Assembly: GCA_031409955.1 (NCBI GenBank)
Contig: JANNYF010000019.1
Coordinates: forward strand, 1-54,897
Source: JAFDVL01 sp031409955
GTDB taxonomy: Bacteria > Acidobacteriota > Blastocatellia > RBC074
Direction: 5' to 3'
DNA: 54,897 nucleotides
The notes beneath the pieces were generated by a model. The model was not told the DNA's origin. It saw only the letters and a program-made list of their open reading frames with translations, and made no database searches. Numbering within the stretch: position 1 is the stretch's first letter; each line of letters opens with the position of its first letter. Below, in pieces: positions 33,034 through 42,501 of this stretch. A program made the position numbers and the translations under genes.

Positions 33034-33681
33034 ATGTTGAAACGTCGGAAGTTCCTCATAGTTGTCGCAGTTATTTTGCTGGTTGTACTTGCCGGGCTGT
33101 GGCTCGTGCGTGCCAGCATTCACCGCTTCGATCAGCGCATTATCCAGCTCTCCGAAATCAACACCACCGAATGGTCACGCCCGCGCGTCGCTATCGTGTT
33201 TGGCGCAGCGGTTTATCAGGATGACTTGTCACTGATCCTTGAAGACCGTGTCAAAACGGCGATTGCGCTTTACAAGGCTGGTAAGGTAGATCGCATTCTG
33301 GTGTCCGGCGACAATCGCAGGCCGGAATATAACGAACCAAAAGCGATGGCGGACTACTTGGTCAGCCACGCAATAGATCAACGCGACGTCGTGATTGACT
33401 ACGCCGGACGTTCGACGTATGAAACCTGCAAACGCGCCAAAGAAATTTTTGCCGTCAACCAAGCGATTCTGATTACGCAGCGAACGCATATCTCGCGCGC
33501 CTTATTTCTCGCCAACCACCTCGGCCTCGAAAGCTTCGGCGTCATCGCCGACCAGCAAAACTATGGCGGCGAAACATCTTACCAGCAGATGCGCGAAGTC
33601 GGGGCATCGCTCAAGGCTTTTATCAACATCCATTGGTTCCCACCACCTGTTGTCCTCGGCGAGAAATTGCCGATCAAATAG
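33034..33681 (+). CDS. SanA/YdcF-like DUF218 membrane protein
   Basis: The 215-residue protein has one N-terminal transmembrane segment (FLIVVAVILLVVLAGLWLVR) and a periplasmic DUF218 domain. Features are AIVFGAAVYQDDLSLILEDR, LYKAGKVDRILVSGDN, YNEPKAMADYLVSHAID and DYAGRSTYETCKRAKEIF. This is the SanA type, linked in E. coli to vancomycin resistance and envelope integrity. The biochemical role is unsettled. The ATG at 33034 gives a normal membrane-anchor start; the upstream open frame overlaps the divergent lipase gene and is not credible. The Shine-Dalgarno sequence is weak. Confidence 0.85.
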   Translation: MLKRRKFLIVVAVILLVVLAGLWLVRASIHRFDQRIIQLSEINTTEWSRPRVAIVFGAAVYQDDLSLILEDRVKTAIALYKAGKVDRILVSGDNRRPEYNEPKAMADYLVSHAIDQRDVVIDYAGRSTYETCKRAKEIFAVNQAILITQRTHISRALFLANHLGLESFGVIADQQNYGGETSYQQMREVGASLKAFINIHWFPPPVVLGEKLPIK

Positions 33682-33793
33682 CCCAAGATTTCAAATTTGA
33701 GATTTGCTCTCCACTGCCGTCACCCATCGTTTTATCAGACCAGTGCAACGGTTCTGTTAAGTCAATCATTAGAATAAGGACGTGGTTGAGGAG

Positions 33794-34054
33794 CTATTTG
33801 TGAACACGCCTGGTGGACCAGAAACGAACAATCTGTTCCGGGACAGGCGGAGTAGGTGAAGGATCAGGAACCGATTGCGCCGGGTGTGCCCGTAACAACT
33901 CCAGTGTCAGTTCACAAAACTCGCAAGTGGTCAGATGTTCGACAATTCGGGATTCTGCTTCTGACAACCTGCCTCGGTCAGTTGGCAGGAACTCAAGCAA
34001 CGATTCGTTGGTTGGACATTCGACAGATTTCTCAAAGCGTTGATTGGACGGCAT
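33794..34054 (-). CDS. Small zinc-finger (zf-HC2-like) protein, possible anti-sigma
   Basis: 86 residues from the ATG at 34054. The core is SEAESRIVEHLTTCEFCELT, with His40, Cys44 and Cys47 forming the H-x3-C-x2-C zinc site of ZAS/zf-HC2 anti-sigma domains. A Pro-rich segment and a short basic end follow, with no transmembrane helix, so it would be a soluble form. It is divergent from a sigma-like gene 85 bases away, which suggests a regulator/target pair. That functional link is inferred only from position and domain type. Confidence 0.6.
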   Translation of the reverse strand: MPSNQRFEKSVECPTNESLLEFLPTDRGRLSEAESRIVEHLTTCEFCELTLELLRAHPAQSVPDPSPTPPVPEQIVRFWSTRRVHK

Positions 34055-34139
34055 AAATTGTCCCCTTGTGACGCGCAACATTAGAACATATTTGCCCCGC
34101 TTCTACCAAAATCAAGACTACTGCTGAGGTAAAGCATCC

Positions 34140-35255
34140 ATGAGTAACAAACGGTTCGGTTGGCGACAGGCCTTACTCGACGAAGACGTCACAAAGATTT
34201 GGAACGAATTGTATCGTCTGGTTTATTTGCATCCATTGGTGCAAGCCGCCCGCAATTCTGGGATGCTCGGTCATCAACAGTACGGTGGACACTCGTACAC
34301 CGACCTCACCCAGGAACTATTTCTGACCCTCTTTCAGAAAGGCCGTTTCGAGCATTACATTGATACGAAAATGACTGACCGTGAGGTCGAACACGAAATC
34401 TCGCAGATTGAGTTGACGAATTTGTTGGTCGCGCATTTGCGTCGCCAGCATCCCGAATCCTATCGCTTGGCACGTCGCATCAGCACGCTGATTCAGGCCA
34501 ATGCGGCCTTTCGGCGGTTTGACACCTTGCAGGTGCGCGATGTTGCCACCGCCCGTCGGCGCGGGTTGACCGAAAAAGTGTATGGGTTGGAAGGGTGGCC
34601 AGATCAGAAGGAAATCAAAGAACGCGCACGATTGGAGGAGCTAATTCTGCAAGTCCCCATGCGTGTGCGCAACACGCGCGAAGCTGGTTGCACAGCAGAT
34701 TCCCAAATCGTGATTTCCAATGCTGATCTGTTGCTATTGATTATCGAAGTTTTCCAAACGATGGATTCGTTGGCCGACATCAAAACTTTGCGCAACCTGG
34801 TGATGTCTCGGCTTCCTGTCATTAATATTCAAATGGTTCCGATCAGCAAACCGGAAGATGATCATTCGAGTTCTACGATTGAGTTCGACATTCCCGATGA
34901 ACGCGAGAACCCCGAAGACAAATTTCTGAGCCACGAATTTTCACAACGGGCCACGAGCCTGGCCAATAAATTCCTGGATCAATTGTCCGAAACCGTCCGC
35001 CGCAAACCGAAACAATCCGAACGCATCTTGCATATTCTGTGGCACTGCTATCTGGAACCGGGCCGGATGTCGAACGTGCAACTAGCCAAAGAACTTGGCG
35101 TCTCAGATTCGCTCGTCAGCGATTATTGCAATCGCGTCAATCAACAGCTCAAAACACTGAATTTGACTATTGAACAGGCTCGCGTCTTTGAGTTTGCCTT
35201 GAAGCGTGAAGCGGCAAATATCATCGGCAATGTCGCCCAAAACCAAGCCGCTTGA
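34140..35255 (+). CDS. Sigma-like protein with C-terminal HTH
   Basis: The 371-residue protein is not a clear member of a named family. The N-terminal HSYTDLTQELFLTLFQKGRF and ISQIELTNLLVAHLRRQHPE recall sigma region 2 ('DLxQExFLxL', helix, basic helix). The C-terminal RMSNVQLAKELGVSDSLVSD followed by YCNRVNQQLK (about residues 309-338) is a clear helix-turn-helix like sigma region 4. A long helical insert and an acidic patch (SSSTIEFDIPDERENPEDKF) separate them. Likely an unusual transcription initiation factor, partnered by the divergent zinc-finger protein. No promoter sequence was recognised. It could also be a plain DNA-binding regulator. Confidence 0.6.
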   Translation: MSNKRFGWRQALLDEDVTKIWNELYRLVYLHPLVQAARNSGMLGHQQYGGHSYTDLTQELFLTLFQKGRFEHYIDTKMTDREVEHEISQIELTNLLVAHLRRQHPESYRLARRISTLIQANAAFRRFDTLQVRDVATARRRGLTEKVYGLEGWPDQKEIKERARLEELILQVPMRVRNTREAGCTADSQIVISNADLLLLIIEVFQTMDSLADIKTLRNLVMSRLPVINIQMVPISKPEDDHSSSTIEFDIPDERENPEDKFLSHEFSQRATSLANKFLDQLSETVRRKPKQSERILHILWHCYLEPGRMSNVQLAKELGVSDSLVSDYCNRVNQQLKTLNLTIEQARVFEFALKREAANIIGNVAQNQAA

Positions 35256-35270
35256 AATCCGATAAGCCAT

Positions 35271-35316
35271 TAGTTTGCCAATGTTTGGCGGTATCCAACT
35301 GCCCATTGGCAAACTA
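35271..35316 (+). terminator. Stem-loop after the sigma-like gene
   Basis: TAGTTTGCCAATG at 35271-35283 pairs perfectly with CATTGGCAAACTA at 35304-35316 (13-bp stem, 20-base loop), 16 bases after the stop. It probably acts as a transcript end or belongs to the word-like inverted repeats seen elsewhere. No long T-run follows. Confidence 0.5.
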
Positions 35317-35517
35317 TTAACCCAGTGTAAGATTCCCCTCCAGTCGCTTCCCGCTTGACGTTAAACTCTGCCATTGCAACAGATCGCAACATTTCTGAAA
35401 AAAGTTGTAGACAGCCAAAATATTTATGGTATTCTCCGGCTTGTTCCCTTCCTCACTAAGGTGTTAAGTAAAGTTTTTAGCGGTCAGAATTCCTATTGAA
35501 ACCTGAAAGGATTGGTC

Positions 35518-35775
35518 ATGAAACTATCTGCACATGCTTTGCGTTCTCTCCAACAAATGGACGAGACGGGTCGTCAGGCTGTCGAACAAATCGTGCAAGC
35601 GCATATCCGTGCTTGTTTGCTGAATGGATTCCAACCAGAAAATCTGGAACGTGTTTATCAGGAAGCCATTGAAATTATCCGACTCGAAGGCCCTCCCCAA
35701 CCGGAACCGGTCGTTACGAGCAAATACGAGCCAACGCGCCGTTACGAACAATATCGCAGCCCACGGGCGCTTTAA
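35518..35775 (+). CDS. Small protein of unknown function
   Basis: 85 residues starting KLSAHALRSLQQMDETGRQA from the ATG at 35518, with GAAAGG 7 bases upstream. It is largely helical to about residue 60 and then Pro/Tyr/Arg-rich (PPQPEPVVTSKYEPTRRYEQ). There is no signal peptide and no recognised domain. It is flanked by a stem-loop before and an intrinsic terminator behind, so it is its own transcript unit. Good ribosome-binding site and coding-like composition make it a credible gene. Confidence 0.6.
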   Translation: MKLSAHALRSLQQMDETGRQAVEQIVQAHIRACLLNGFQPENLERVYQEAIEIIRLEGPPQPEPVVTSKYEPTRRYEQYRSPRAL

Positions 35776-35806
35776 ATAAACAATCTCGAAAAGGCATTAT
35801 GACATC

Positions 35807-35850
35807 AATAGCGGCTCCAACTGGTGAGGTTGTAGCCGCTATTTCTTTTT
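35807..35850 (+). terminator. Rho-independent terminator
   Basis: AATAGCGGCT (35807-35816) pairs with AGCCGCTATT (35834-35843), followed by TCTTTTT. It ends the small gene stopping at 35775. Confidence 0.8.
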
Positions 35851-35942
35851 GCTATCATCTGCCCGTTTTCAAGGCGTCAGAGTCCACTCTGGCAATCGAA
35901 TTTCACTCAAAATAGTTTAGACCCGAAAGGACTACCGAGGTT

Positions 35943-36329
35943 ATGAAAAAGAATCTTGTTCTCGTTTTAGTTGCGTTGCTTTGCCTGAGCGTTTTTGCTC
36001 TCGCCAAACCCAAGAAAGCCAAAGTAACAGGCTTCCTGATTGACAAGGCCTGTTCCGGCGGCGTTGCCAAGAAAGACAACCCAATGGAAGCTGCCGGCAA
36101 CCACACCAAGAAATGCGCGTTGATGGAAAAATGTGTAGCAAGCGGCTTGGGCGTGTTTGCCGATGGCAAATTCTATGAATTGGATGACAACGGCAAAACC
36201 ATGGCGAAAGCCTTTATGGAAAAAAGCACATTGGACAAGGGCATCGAAGTCACTGTCAATGGCAGCGTAGAAGATGCCACCCCCACAATGATCGCAGTCA
36301 AAAAACTTGTTGCGGCTAAAAAGAAATAG
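35943..36329 (+). CDS. Small secreted Cys-containing protein
   Basis: A 128-residue secreted protein with signal peptide KKNLVLVLVALLCLSVFALA. The mature part has TGFLIDKACSGGVAKKD, then HTKKCALMEKCVASGLGVF, then ADGKFYELDDNGKTMAKAFM, and a basic tail. Three Cys (DKAC, KKC, EKC) sit around a His-Thr, perhaps forming a metal or disulfide centre. It resembles a group of short acidobacterial secreted proteins of unknown role that I cannot name. Start supported by its context and by GGACTACCGAGG upstream (weak GAGG). A terminator follows. Confidence 0.7.
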   Translation: MKKNLVLVLVALLCLSVFALAKPKKAKVTGFLIDKACSGGVAKKDNPMEAAGNHTKKCALMEKCVASGLGVFADGKFYELDDNGKTMAKAFMEKSTLDKGIEVTVNGSVEDATPTMIAVKKLVAAKKK

Positions 36330-36355
36330 CTTTGCACTGCAACATAACTTTGAAG

Positions 36356-36386
36356 AGGGCGGGACTAATTGGCTCGCCCTTTTCAT
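36356..36386 (+). terminator. Rho-independent terminator
   Basis: AGGGCG (36356-36361) pairs with CGCCCT (36375-36380), followed by TTTCATTTT. It ends the small secreted-protein gene stopping at 36329. Confidence 0.7.
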
Positions 36387-36541
36387 TTTGCTCAGGAACT
36401 GTTGCGTTGTGGCACAATAAAGTCTATGAGGCAATCGTCATTGATTCTGGCGCATCGTCGGTCACAAAATCGGGATTGCAACCATTTCTCCAATTGTGAC
36501 TCCGGCAAAAATTAAGATTCTTTGTAATTTAGACCTGATCC

Positions 36542-38899
36542 CTATTTCCCATACAACGCCTGATACGCCCACAAATTATTCATCACCTTGTACACGTAAT
36601 CTTTCGTCTCGCGTTTGCCGACTTCGATGACGTGGCGGTCTACGTCCGTGCTTTTGCTGCGCGCGACCCAGCGGCGGACGGATTGTTCGCTGCCATTGTA
36701 GGCGGCGGCGACGTTGGCGGGATGTTTGAGTTCGTCGAAGAGGTTTTTCATGTATTGCGAGCCAATCAAAACCGCTTGATTCGGATTGTATAAATCGTCC
36801 TGCTCAAAATCGCTGAGGTTCAGTTGCTTGGCAATCGCGCTGGAGGTCGAAGAGATGAATTGCAACAGGCCACGCGCGGCGGCAAAGCTTTTCACCTTCG
36901 CGTCAAAGCGGCTTTCCTGCCGCGCAATCGAAAGCACAAAGAACGGATTCACGTTGCGCGGCGCGGCGTGTTTTTGCAGGGCGTCGTGATAGGGGTTGGG
37001 GAAGAGCAATTCGACTGTCGCGCGCGGCATCAACTCTGGGCGGTAATCGTCAGGGATGCTGTTGAATTGGCCTTCGATGAAAGTTAGTGCGCGGGCGGCA
37101 TTGTCTCCGCGCTCGAAATACACCGCGAGCGAATAGGTATCTGTGACCATTCCTGATGCTGCCAATGCGGGCGCGCCTTCGTCATACAAACCCAAAAACA
37201 AAAGCTCGTTCGCCAACGTACGCGCATCGTTTCCAGTAGCGGCTGGTTCTTGCTCGCTGAGCGGATTCGGGCGTCCAGCAGGCGTCAGCGCATACGTTGG
37301 GACGCGCGCATAACCGGGAAGTTTTGTGTAGGCGGTGCGCAAAATATCCAACATTTCTTTCCGCGTTGCGTCGTCTGAAACCAGGCGCAGCGCTTGATTC
37401 GCAGCCGCTTTGGCGGTGGCAGCATTGCCTTGCGTGTTGGCTTCACGTGCAGAGGCTATAAAGCTGCTGAGCTTGGTCGCAATGATGCGCGTTGCCCGTT
37501 GATTGCCCCTCAAGGTTTGCAATCGCGCGGTTGCTCGTTGCCCATAATAACCGTGCGCATTCGTGCGACCTTCGGTGAACGTTAGATATTCAGTGATTGC
37601 TTCGTCGAAACGTCCGAGCTTTTCCAAACAGTACGTGCGTAGAAAATTAACCTCGCTCAAGTTCGTGCCTGCGACCAGTCCGCGTGCGCTGAGGTTGCGC
37701 GATTTGAGCGCGGTGAAATCGGCTAACGCGGCGGTGAAATCTTCCTGCGACAAATGAATGCGCGCTTGCTGAAATAAGCCAGTGACTTGAATGAATGGAT
37801 CGCGGCCTTCGGTCTGCGTGCGTTTTGCCCACGCCAAAGCTTCGGCGTTTTTGCCGACAGCACGCAGGCTGTCAATTGCGTTCAGATAGGCGTAGCCAAA
37901 AAATTTGCTGCGCGGGAATTGCTGAATGAATTCACTGTAACGTGCGATGGCTTTGTCGGCTTCGTTCAAGTATTGATGGCAATGACCGACGTAATAAAAG
38001 CCCTGCTCACCCTCTTCGGATTTCGGCGCGATGGTGTGCGCCATTTGGAAATACTTTGCCGCTTCCCGAAAATTTTCTTCCCACTGAAATCCGCGTCCCA
38101 TCTCAAAGGCCGCTTCGGCGCGACTCGTGCCAGCGGGATTGCCGTTGATGACGGCGAGCCAATGCGGACGCGCTTCGGCAAACGCGCGATTGAATTGCAG
38201 GACGCGGGCGCGGCGTAGATGCTCCAATTCGCTGACCGCCGTTTTGGCTTCGGCGTCCAAGCGATCCAGCCCGACGATGGCGCGTAACGAAGCGTCGTCT
38301 TTGCCGCCATTCAGCAATGATTCAAAGGTCGAACGTGCCTGCGCGGTTTGCTTCATTGCCAATTGCGCTTCGCCAATGCGCGCTGTGCTTTCGCGCGTGA
38401 ACGAGCCGGACAAACCGCTGACGGGCTGTAACGTGGTGATGGCAGCGGCGAAGTTGCCGGATTTGAAATAGCTTGTGCCTAATCGTTTGCGCGCCGACTC
38501 AGCATTCAATTGCGCTGGAAACTTTGCGAGCATTTGCGCCAAGTGATTTTGCTCGCCTTTGAAATCGCCTGCCGCTCGTGCCAACTCGGCTAAGTGACCA
38601 AGCGCATAACCGGCAAAAATCGAATTGCGGGTTACGATTTTTTGATAGGCGGCGTTCGCCTCCTGCGCATTGCCGCGCCGATCCAGCACGCGCGCGAACA
38701 GATAGTCATAGTTATTTTTGACGAAGGCTTGCGAACTGTTGCGCTGCCACTCGCGCAGGATTTGTTCGGCAGCGGCGAGGTCGTGGCGATCTATCGCGGC
38801 GCGTAATTGACTGTGTCGTTGCGGCGTGATCGGAGCCTGCGCGTGACAACCAATGCTGAAGGTTAGGAGCAGAAGTAAAAATAAGTATAAGTGTTTCAT
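36542..38899 (-). CDS. Soluble lytic transglycosylase with TPR-like repeats
   Basis: The 785-residue protein has a signal peptide (KHLYLFLLLLLTFSIGCHAQ; a lipobox-like GC is present), about 550 residues of TPR/helical repeats, and a C-terminal Slt domain. The catalytic region VLSIARQESRFDAKVKSFAA has Glu662 in the E-S motif, followed by ARGLLQFISST, then PNQAVLIGSQYMKNLFDELK and AAYNGSEQSVRRW. It matches Slt70-type enzymes, which cut the MurNAc-GlcNAc bond of peptidoglycan to a 1,6-anhydro product. It acts in the periplasm during wall turnover. No partners are linked in this window. Confidence 0.92.
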   Translation of the reverse strand: MKHLYLFLLLLLTFSIGCHAQAPITPQRHSQLRAAIDRHDLAAAEQILREWQRNSSQAFVKNNYDYLFARVLDRRGNAQEANAAYQKIVTRNSIFAGYALGHLAELARAAGDFKGEQNHLAQMLAKFPAQLNAESARKRLGTSYFKSGNFAAAITTLQPVSGLSGSFTRESTARIGEAQLAMKQTAQARSTFESLLNGGKDDASLRAIVGLDRLDAEAKTAVSELEHLRRARVLQFNRAFAEARPHWLAVINGNPAGTSRAEAAFEMGRGFQWEENFREAAKYFQMAHTIAPKSEEGEQGFYYVGHCHQYLNEADKAIARYSEFIQQFPRSKFFGYAYLNAIDSLRAVGKNAEALAWAKRTQTEGRDPFIQVTGLFQQARIHLSQEDFTAALADFTALKSRNLSARGLVAGTNLSEVNFLRTYCLEKLGRFDEAITEYLTFTEGRTNAHGYYGQRATARLQTLRGNQRATRIIATKLSSFIASAREANTQGNAATAKAAANQALRLVSDDATRKEMLDILRTAYTKLPGYARVPTYALTPAGRPNPLSEQEPAATGNDARTLANELLFLGLYDEGAPALAASGMVTDTYSLAVYFERGDNAARALTFIEGQFNSIPDDYRPELMPRATVELLFPNPYHDALQKHAAPRNVNPFFVLSIARQESRFDAKVKSFAAARGLLQFISSTSSAIAKQLNLSDFEQDDLYNPNQAVLIGSQYMKNLFDELKHPANVAAAYNGSEQSVRRWVARSKSTDVDRHVIEVGKRETKDYVYKVMNNLWAYQALYGK

Positions 38900-39041
38900 G
38901 GCGAGTTGTTAGATGTCGGTTTTTCTCTGAGGGCTGTCCCATTAAATCACAAGCGGCGTTGGTACCGAAACGAAAATTATTTCGACTTTCGCCAATGTTT
39001 GCTGCTCCTATTGTGTGTTCTTGCAAGGTGAAAAAAAGTAG

Positions 39042-39092
39042 CACAGACCTCAGTCTGTGGAAGGTATATTGCAAGACAGACCTCAATCTGTC
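39042..39092. repeat. Two short near-palindromes (CAGACCTCAGTCTG type)
   Basis: CACAGACCTCAGTCTGTG at 39042-39059 and GACAGACCTCAATCTGTC at 39075-39092 are two hairpins sharing the core AGACCTCA-TCTGT. They precede the EF-hand gene by 24 bases and may shape its 5' leader or be REP-like repeats. Confidence 0.5.
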
Positions 39093-39115
39093 ACACATTT
39101 TCCAAGGAGTACGAA

Positions 39116-39406
39116 ATGAAACGAATTACTTTGTTATTGAGTGCGTTATTGACACTGGCGCTGGCTCTTCCTGCCTTTGCACAGGTCAATCAGGGGCAGG
39201 GCAAGCGCGGTCGCAAAGGCGGGAAAATCTTTAAGAAGATGGATAAGAACAACGATCATCAAATTTCCCGTGATGAATGGCAGCGCAAGCCCAAAGCCTT
39301 CGACCGCATTGATCAGAACAACGATGGCGTCTTAACGGATGTCGAACTCAAAGCCGCGCAGAAGAATCGCCCGAAAGGCAGTCAGCCAGCGCAGCCACCC
39401 GGCTAA
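39116..39406 (+). CDS. Secreted EF-hand protein
   Basis: The 96-residue protein has a signal peptide (KRITLLLSALLTLALALPAF), a basic linker, and two EF-hand calcium loops: DKNNDHQISRDEW and DQNNDGVLTDVEL. Both have the required acidic or Asn ligands and a Glu at position 12. A Pro/Lys-rich end follows. It probably binds Ca2+ outside the cytoplasm; a partner is unknown. AAGGAG lies before the ATG at 39116. Confidence 0.85.
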   Translation: MKRITLLLSALLTLALALPAFAQVNQGQGKRGRKGGKIFKKMDKNNDHQISRDEWQRKPKAFDRIDQNNDGVLTDVELKAAQKNRPKGSQPAQPPG

Positions 39407-39429
39407 TAAATGCGGATCGCAGATTGTGG

Positions 39430-39470
39430 AATGCGGAATAGAGTTCTTTTCAATCAAACTATTCCGCATT
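39430..39470. repeat. Intergenic inverted repeat between convergent genes
   Basis: AATGCGGAATAG (39430-39441) pairs with CTATTCCGCATT (39459-39470), a perfect 12-bp stem with a 17-base loop, between the convergent EF-hand and aldolase genes. It could serve as a two-way terminator. Confidence 0.55.
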
Positions 39471-39493
39471 CTGCAATCACCATTCCGCCATCA

Positions 39494-40156
39494 CTACTTG
39501 CCTTTCACCTTCTCCCAATCCTTCAGGAAAGTCGCCAAACCACTGTCCGTCAACGGATGCTTCAGCAATTGCTCAATCACTTTCAGCGGCATCGTCACAA
39601 TGTCTGCGCCGATGCGCGCCGATTCGATGACGTGCAGCGGATGCCGAATGCTCGCCGCCAGGATTTCCGTCTTGATTTGGTAGTTGTCGAAAATCTCTCG
39701 AATCTCTTCAATCAACGCCATGCCGTCGTGCCCAATGTCGTCAAGTCTGCCGATGAACGGGCTGACAAACGACGAGCCAGCTTTGGCGGACATCAACGCT
39801 TGTGTGGCATTAAAAATCAACGTCTGGTTAATGCGGATGCCTTCTTTCGACAGCGTGTTGGTGGCTTGCAATCCAGCTTTGGTCATTGGCAATTTGACGT
39901 AAACGCACGGATGGATTTTCGCCAACTCGCGGCCTTCGGTAATCATCGCTTCGTATTCGGTCGCCACGACTTCGGCGCTGACAGATGCGAGCGGGTTGTT
40001 CAGCATTTCGCAGATCGCGCGAATGTGTTCTTTGAAATCCACGCCGCCGCCTTCCTTCGCAACAAGCGAAGGATTGGTTGTCACGCCGTCGAGAATGCCC
40101 AAGCTCGCGGCTTCTTTGATTTCGTTGAGATTGGCTGTGTCAATAAAGAATTTCAT
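39494..40156 (-). CDS. fsa: Transaldolase-like / fructose-6-phosphate aldolase
   Basis: The 220-residue enzyme is of the short TalC/FSA type. It starts MKFFIDTANLNEIKEAASLG, then GVTTNPSLVAKEG, VYVKLPMTKAG with the Schiff-base Lys88, INQTLIFNATQAL, SPFIGRLDDIG and AASIRHPLHVIESA. The family splits into transaldolases and fructose-6-phosphate aldolases that cannot be told apart safely by eye; either links triose, tetrose and hexose phosphates in the pentose-phosphate/glycolytic network. CAGGAGGG precedes the start. It is divergent from pckA. Confidence 0.9.
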   Translation of the reverse strand: MKFFIDTANLNEIKEAASLGILDGVTTNPSLVAKEGGGVDFKEHIRAICEMLNNPLASVSAEVVATEYEAMITEGRELAKIHPCVYVKLPMTKAGLQATNTLSKEGIRINQTLIFNATQALMSAKAGSSFVSPFIGRLDDIGHDGMALIEEIREIFDNYQIKTEILAASIRHPLHVIESARIGADIVTMPLKVIEQLLKHPLTDSGLATFLKDWEKVKGK

Positions 40157-40436
40157 GTTCCCTCCTGGAAGAAATGCGCCGCCACCAATGCGGGCAACAG
40201 CGCTTTGAGATTGAGTAAAAAGACCAACAGACTCTGCTTTAGGGTAGAGAGCTTATCAGCAAAAGAATCCGTGATCTATTTCTATAACTATTGTTTATAG
40301 CTCGATAAATCACGCTCTGGACGCGTCTATTCTTTTGAGCTATTGTAGCGCCTGCCCCTATGAATCTTGCGTCCTCCACAATCAGATCATACCTGTTAAT
40401 CGTCAACAACAGAAGCATCCATCACAGGAGTATCTT

Positions 40437-42041
<1,605 letters not shown>

Positions 42042-42070
42042 CGAACGATTTTTGTCCGCAGCTTAGAGGG

Positions 42071-42402
42071 CAATGGCATTGAATTAAGGAACATGTAAAA
42101 AATAACTTGTCACAACGGACGGGCGACTGGAGCGCAAGCGTCCCGCTTGCCGAGCGCGCCCGATCGTCGCTCGCCTATGTGGTGAGGGAATCTCTTCAAC
42201 TTCAGCAGATTTCCTCACAAAATGATCTGCTTCGCTATCGCTTGCAAATGGCAAGCGGGGACGCTTGCGCTCCAGTCTGACAAGTTATTTTTTACACGTT
42301 CCTAAGCAATGTCCGACAAACTTTAGTTTGTGTCAATCAAGGACTTCGACAAACTGAAGTTTGTCGAACATTGGGCGGCAAGCCTTAATTCAATGCCATT
42401 GA
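42071..42402. mobile_element. MITE-like element with terminal inverted repeats and 10-bp target duplication
   Basis: The 19-base left terminus CAATGGCATTGAATTAAGG (42071-42089) recurs inverted at 42383-42401. Both sides are flanked by the direct repeat GCTTAGAGGG (42061-42070 and 42403-42412). Inside are the hairpins ACAAACTTTAGTTTGT (42315-42330) and TTCGACAAACT-GA-AGTTTGTCGAA (42345-42368). It has no ORF. A second element is inserted within its left end (next entry). A truncated relative lies at 31351. Confidence 0.7.
42088..42302. mobile_element. Second MITE-like element nested in the first
   Basis: It is a 215-bp element whose 25-base ends (42088-42112 and 42278-42302) are inverted copies with one difference, starting GGAACATGTAAAAAATAAC. 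Sub-terminal arms (GACTGGAGCGCAAGCGTCCC / GGGACGCTTGCGCTCCAGTC-like, the latter near 42257-42277) extend the pairing. It is flanked by TAA on both sides, a likely 3-bp target duplication. The 31351 relative of the outer element shows the uninterrupted target. Confidence 0.65.
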
Positions 42403-42416
42403 GCTTAGAGGGAGAG

Positions 42417-42452
42417 ATGCCGAGTCACAGATGTACGTGGCTCGGCATTTTC
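42417..42452 (+). terminator. Rho-independent terminator
   Basis: ATGCCGAG (42417-42424) pairs with CTCGGCAT (42441-42448), followed by TTTTC. It is probably the original pckA terminator, displaced from its gene by the MITE-like insertion. Confidence 0.7.
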
Positions 42453-42501
42453 ATTATACTCCGTGAGATGATGGCTGGTGCCCCGGAAGTGGAGTAAAAC
42501 T

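Noticed and set aside
39410..40300. A 296-residue plus-strand frame
   Set aside because: Antisense to the aldolase gene, which has a complete active site; the start lies in the inverted repeat.
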